NCBI GenBank assembly: GCA_001510575.1
Contig: LNGK01000016.1
Coordinates: 1-64,000, forward strand
DNA: 64,000 bases
DNA from: Knoxdaviesia capensis
Lineage: Eukaryota; Ascomycota; Sordariomycetes; Microascales; Gondwanamycetaceae
Direction: 5' to 3'
The translations under genes and the position numbers were made by a program. This document shows, one piece after another, positions 60,901 to 64,000 of this stretch (position 1 is its first letter; every line of letters begins with the position of its first letter). A model generated the notes under the pieces. That model was not told where the DNA came from. It did not search any database and saw only the letters and a list, made by a program, of their open reading frames with translations.

Positions 60901-63900
60901 TGCGCTGGCTGCACCTCCTCAGCTCGGACGATCCGTTGCTTGCCACCGCGTCAGTGTCGGACTTTTTTGATATGATCATTGGCCAGCGCTTCCGGGCACC
61001 CAGGGACCGCGATGCTGCGCGCAAACTGTTCGCCGATGTGTTCGGCCAGGACCCGGCTGAACACAACCTGTACTACGACGTCAACTCTGGATTTGTGCAG
61101 GTCGGCCGAGGCTTGATGCAGCGGAACCCCCTCGTTCAGCCGCAACGGCCGCTCGTCACCGATGTCAAGTCTCAGCTGGCTGTCCTGGAATCGCTGATTG
61201 TGCTCGTCAACCAAAACACGCCGGTGATTCTGGGCGGGCCCTCCGGGTCGGGCAAGACGCTATTGCTCCGCCAGCTGGCGGCCATGGCTGGCAAGAACCT
61301 TGTCAGTTTCCCGTTGAATGCTGAAGTCGATACCATGGACCTGGTCGGTGGCTTTGAGCAGCATGATCCGCTGCGCGAGCTGAACTCCAGTTTGTCAGAC
61401 CTGTACGATATGTTGCAGACATCAGTACTGTCGGTGGTTCCGGGCGCTGTTCCCGCTGACGCACTGGGTCTTCTGCATCTTCTCGATGCTGTCCGGACCG
61501 GAGGCCAGCTCGATCGACCGGCCGTGCGCAGTGCTCTTGAAGCCCTCCACGCACAGGCCCCGGAATCATCCGATCTCGGCCATGCCCTCTCGCGCGCCCT
61601 GACCGCCATCACCCAACCGATCGAGGCTGCAACCCCGCGCTTCGAGTGGCTCGACGGCGTCATCATCCGTGCCCTGGAATCCGGCGCCTGGTTGGTCCTC
61701 GACAACGCGAACCTGTGCAACGCCTCCGTGCTCGACCGCCTCAACTCGCTGCTGGAGCCCAATGGCTTCATCAGCGTCAACGAGCACTGCGGACCAGATG
61801 GCACTCCGCGTGTGGTGCGCCCGCATGCGGACTTCCGGGTGTTTTTGACGGTGGATCCGCGCTACGGTGAGCTGTCGCGAGCTATGCGGAACCGTGCCGT
61901 TGAGATTCACCTGGACGGCTCTGTGTACGATGCCCCGGGATACTTGCGCAGACTTCCGGATGTGGAGAGCGGATTGGTGCGGTTCAAGCAGGCTGTTGAT
62001 GTTGTGAACGGCATCTCGGATGATGCGCCAGCAGCTCTGGACGTACTCGAGATGGTCCCTCGGACGCTGTCGCTTGCTGATGTGGAAGTTCTTCCCCGGT
62101 TCGCTGCAGCTGTGCAGACCGGCCGCTTGGTTTCTCTTCAGGGCGTCCAGGCAATTCAAAGCACCCTGATCATGGTGCAGTGGCCAACTTCTGCAGCCCT
62201 GTGGCCGGCCATCGGCTCCCTATACGCCGGTCTTCCCAGCTCCTCAGCGGCCCTCAGCCGTGCCCAGCCAGTGTTCCCTCTAGCCAACTCACCCATGGTG
62301 CCTCTAATCTCTCCGCGGGCAGAATGGCTCTCGCTGTGGTATGAGGTCCTGTCGACTGTCCGGCAACTTGAGGACGCCGTGGCTGTTCAGCGGGACTCGG
62401 CATCTCCGGCGCGGATGTCGACTATGACGCGGTTCCAGCGGTCGATTCTGGCTGACCGTAGCGGTGTGGTGGTGCGCGACTCCACCGTCCGGGTTGCGCG
62501 GTTTGTGGTTGATGGTGTTGCGTTTGTTTTGAAGGGTCTTTCTGAGTTTACCGACGGCTCTCTGGATTTTGTCAAGGTTCGTTCCTTATACCTTTCTTTG
62601 CCCCTTTCTCTAATCTGACTTGTACTAACATTCTTTCACAGACCCAACGCTTCATCATCTTCCGACTATTCCAAGTGCTCTTCCGCACGCTGAACTTTGC
62701 TACGCAGCCCACTTTTGACGAGGCGCGCTTCCAGGCCCACGTTTCGCAGGCTAAAGTGTTCCTTTCGTCAACCGCCGCCGTGTCCCCACTGGCATCGTGG
62801 TTCCTGCAGCGCATTGCCGATGACTTTGCGCTGGCGTTTGATCTGACCACCGGCCAGCGCATGGAAGATCTCTGGCGCGGGCTGCGTCCAGCCCCCGTTG
62901 GAAATGCCGAGGCTCTGGCGATTGTGATGAGCCTTGGCCGCCTTTCGGAGCGGTTTGATGCGATCAAGTGGAAGGCCAGGGCCAGTGTTGCCGATCTGAG
63001 TCGCGCGGCAAATACTTTGGCTCAGGCGTATGCAATTGTTACCAGCAGCGAGGACTCCGGTAGCCTGGAAGCAGCCAGCAGACTTGTGGCCGATCTGACA
63101 CAAGTCATCCAGTCTCTGGAACAGCGGATCTCGGCCGATTCTCCCGAGATTGCACCCTTTTTCAGAGACTCGTTTGAAGCTCTCCGCCAGGCTATTGTGG
63201 TCGAGGCAGCGGCAGCAGCGGCATACGATGGAGCTGACGCGCTGCGACTACGCCATATCGTCTCTCAGCGCGCACAGGACGTCATGGTGCTGTCAAACCT
63301 GCCGACCATCCAGCAGATGCGTCTTGAAGATACTACCGCAACAGCTTCAGCGCGCCTGCAGGTGGTCGAGTTCCTCTGTGCACCGGGTGAAGAAGCCGCC
63401 TTGGTCGGCGGCCGTCTGGTTCCGCAGTTCCTGACGCGGGCACGCAAAATCGGCGGTGTGGACTTGAACGCGCTTGGTCTGTTGGAGACCGAGTTGCGTG
63501 TTCTCGGCAAGTATCTTGCTGGCGAGACGCAAACTGTGACAGTTGACCCTGTCGAGAAGCTGAATGCCGTGCTGCGGGACCTCCTGATGCAGACGTTTGT
63601 GGTTCTTGGGGAAGTGGCTTCGAGTGATGAATTTTCACAGCTGTGTCTTAGTGTGTCGTCTACGATTGGAAAGGATCCCAGACTTGCAACCCCGGGGACT
63701 TGGATGCGCGAACTCCCCATCCAGTCCGACCATGTTGGTTCCGAGTACATCAAACACTACCTGGGAACCTCGATCTGTGCACTTGAGGCGGCATCCAAGC
63801 CAACGCCCGACCGCCAACAGTTCGCTGCCGTGGCGTGGGTGAATCTTGCCATTGGACTGATGAAGTTGTACGTCCCTGACAAGCCATTCGACCCGCACTT

Positions 63901-64000
63901 GCGTTCTGCATTGGAGCAGGAAAGCTTCGCCGAGCTGCACGCCCAGCTCAGCCAACGACTTTGCGCCACACTGGGCCTCGAAGCTGCGCTTACCGGCGGC
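54933..64000 (+). CDS. MDN1: Midasin (dynein-related AAA ATPase of 60S assembly), C terminus off window
   Basis: Exon 1 is 54933-62576 (2548 codons). A 65-bp intron follows (gttcgt donor, tactaaca branch site, ttcacag acceptor), then exon 2 from 62642 stays open to the window end, giving 3001 residues of an expected roughly 4900. Midasin strips assembly factors from pre-60S ribosomes in nucleolus and nucleoplasm. Six AAA modules are seen by their Walker A motifs: GLPGSGKT (321), GETGIGKT (656), GPTSAGKT (1108), GETGCGKT (1400), GSPGVGKT (1792) and GPSGSGKT (2102). Walker B is LLDEINLAS in AAA2, VLDELNLAP in AAA3, LLDEISLAD in AAA4 and LLDEMNLAS in AAA5. AAA1 has LIEDIDRAP, and AAA6 has LVLDNANLC without the catalytic Glu. 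AAA2 carries a long insert with KRRR. The linker starts after about 2250. The start MAAVDISLP follows cttcgccATGG; the open frame further upstream is untranslated-looking. Confidence 0.96.

Noticed and set aside
1..64000. CRISPR array or prokaryotic-type operon
   Set aside because: No short regularly spaced repeats; spliced genes and LTR elements show a eukaryotic genome.

Overview
The window is nuclear DNA of a filamentous ascomycete (Pezizomycotina). Two things point there: short introns with GTATGT/GTAAGT-type donors in GC-rich genes, and a 39 kb block that carries the signature of repeat-induced point mutation (RIP). I cannot name the species.

Positions 1-39317 are repeat-derived and RIP-saturated. 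The dinucleotides CA and TG are almost absent (my read found roughly 85 in 39 kb, where several thousand would be expected), while CG, CC and CT persist. The block is mostly one family of Ty3/gypsy-type LTR retrotransposon of about 9.8 kb with 283-bp LTRs, inserted into itself like Russian dolls. A plus-strand copy R (29155-35927, its 5' part off the window) was hit by minus-strand copy 0 (1-6172 and 25797-29154, its left LTR just off the window). Copy 0 was hit by copy I (6173-25796), which was hit by copy II (7395-17197). Decayed gag with a zinc knuckle, protease, reverse transcriptase, RNase H and integrase can be traced, plus an unexplained coding-like region downstream of pol. A single N at 35359 is flanked by a 444-bp direct duplication that looks like an unmerged contig overlap. 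From 35928 to 39317 lies a second, different RIP-degraded unit with a long decayed plus-strand reading frame that I do not recognise.

At about 39318 the composition switches within a few tens of bases to normal, GC-rich, gene-bearing DNA, and an intact CA-rich microsatellite sits only about 265 bp inside. Seven protein genes follow on strictly alternating strands: an unrecognised three-exon gene (40092-42010, +); an LMBR1-like multipass membrane protein (44930-47229, -); HAT1, type B histone acetyltransferase (48022-49809, +); pyrroline-5-carboxylate reductase (50198-51296, -); CTK3, CTD kinase gamma subunit (52064-53211, +); mitochondrial ribosomal protein bL12 (53596-54259, -); and MDN1/REA1 midasin (54933 to beyond the window end, +). 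From the LMBR1 gene rightwards they form divergent pairs with 670-800-bp shared promoters and convergent pairs about 385 bp apart. Most are conserved housekeeping genes for chromatin, transcription, proline synthesis, mitochondrial translation and 60S ribosome assembly. The exception is the unknown gene beside the repeat block, followed by a 2.9-kb stretch in which I see no convincing gene.
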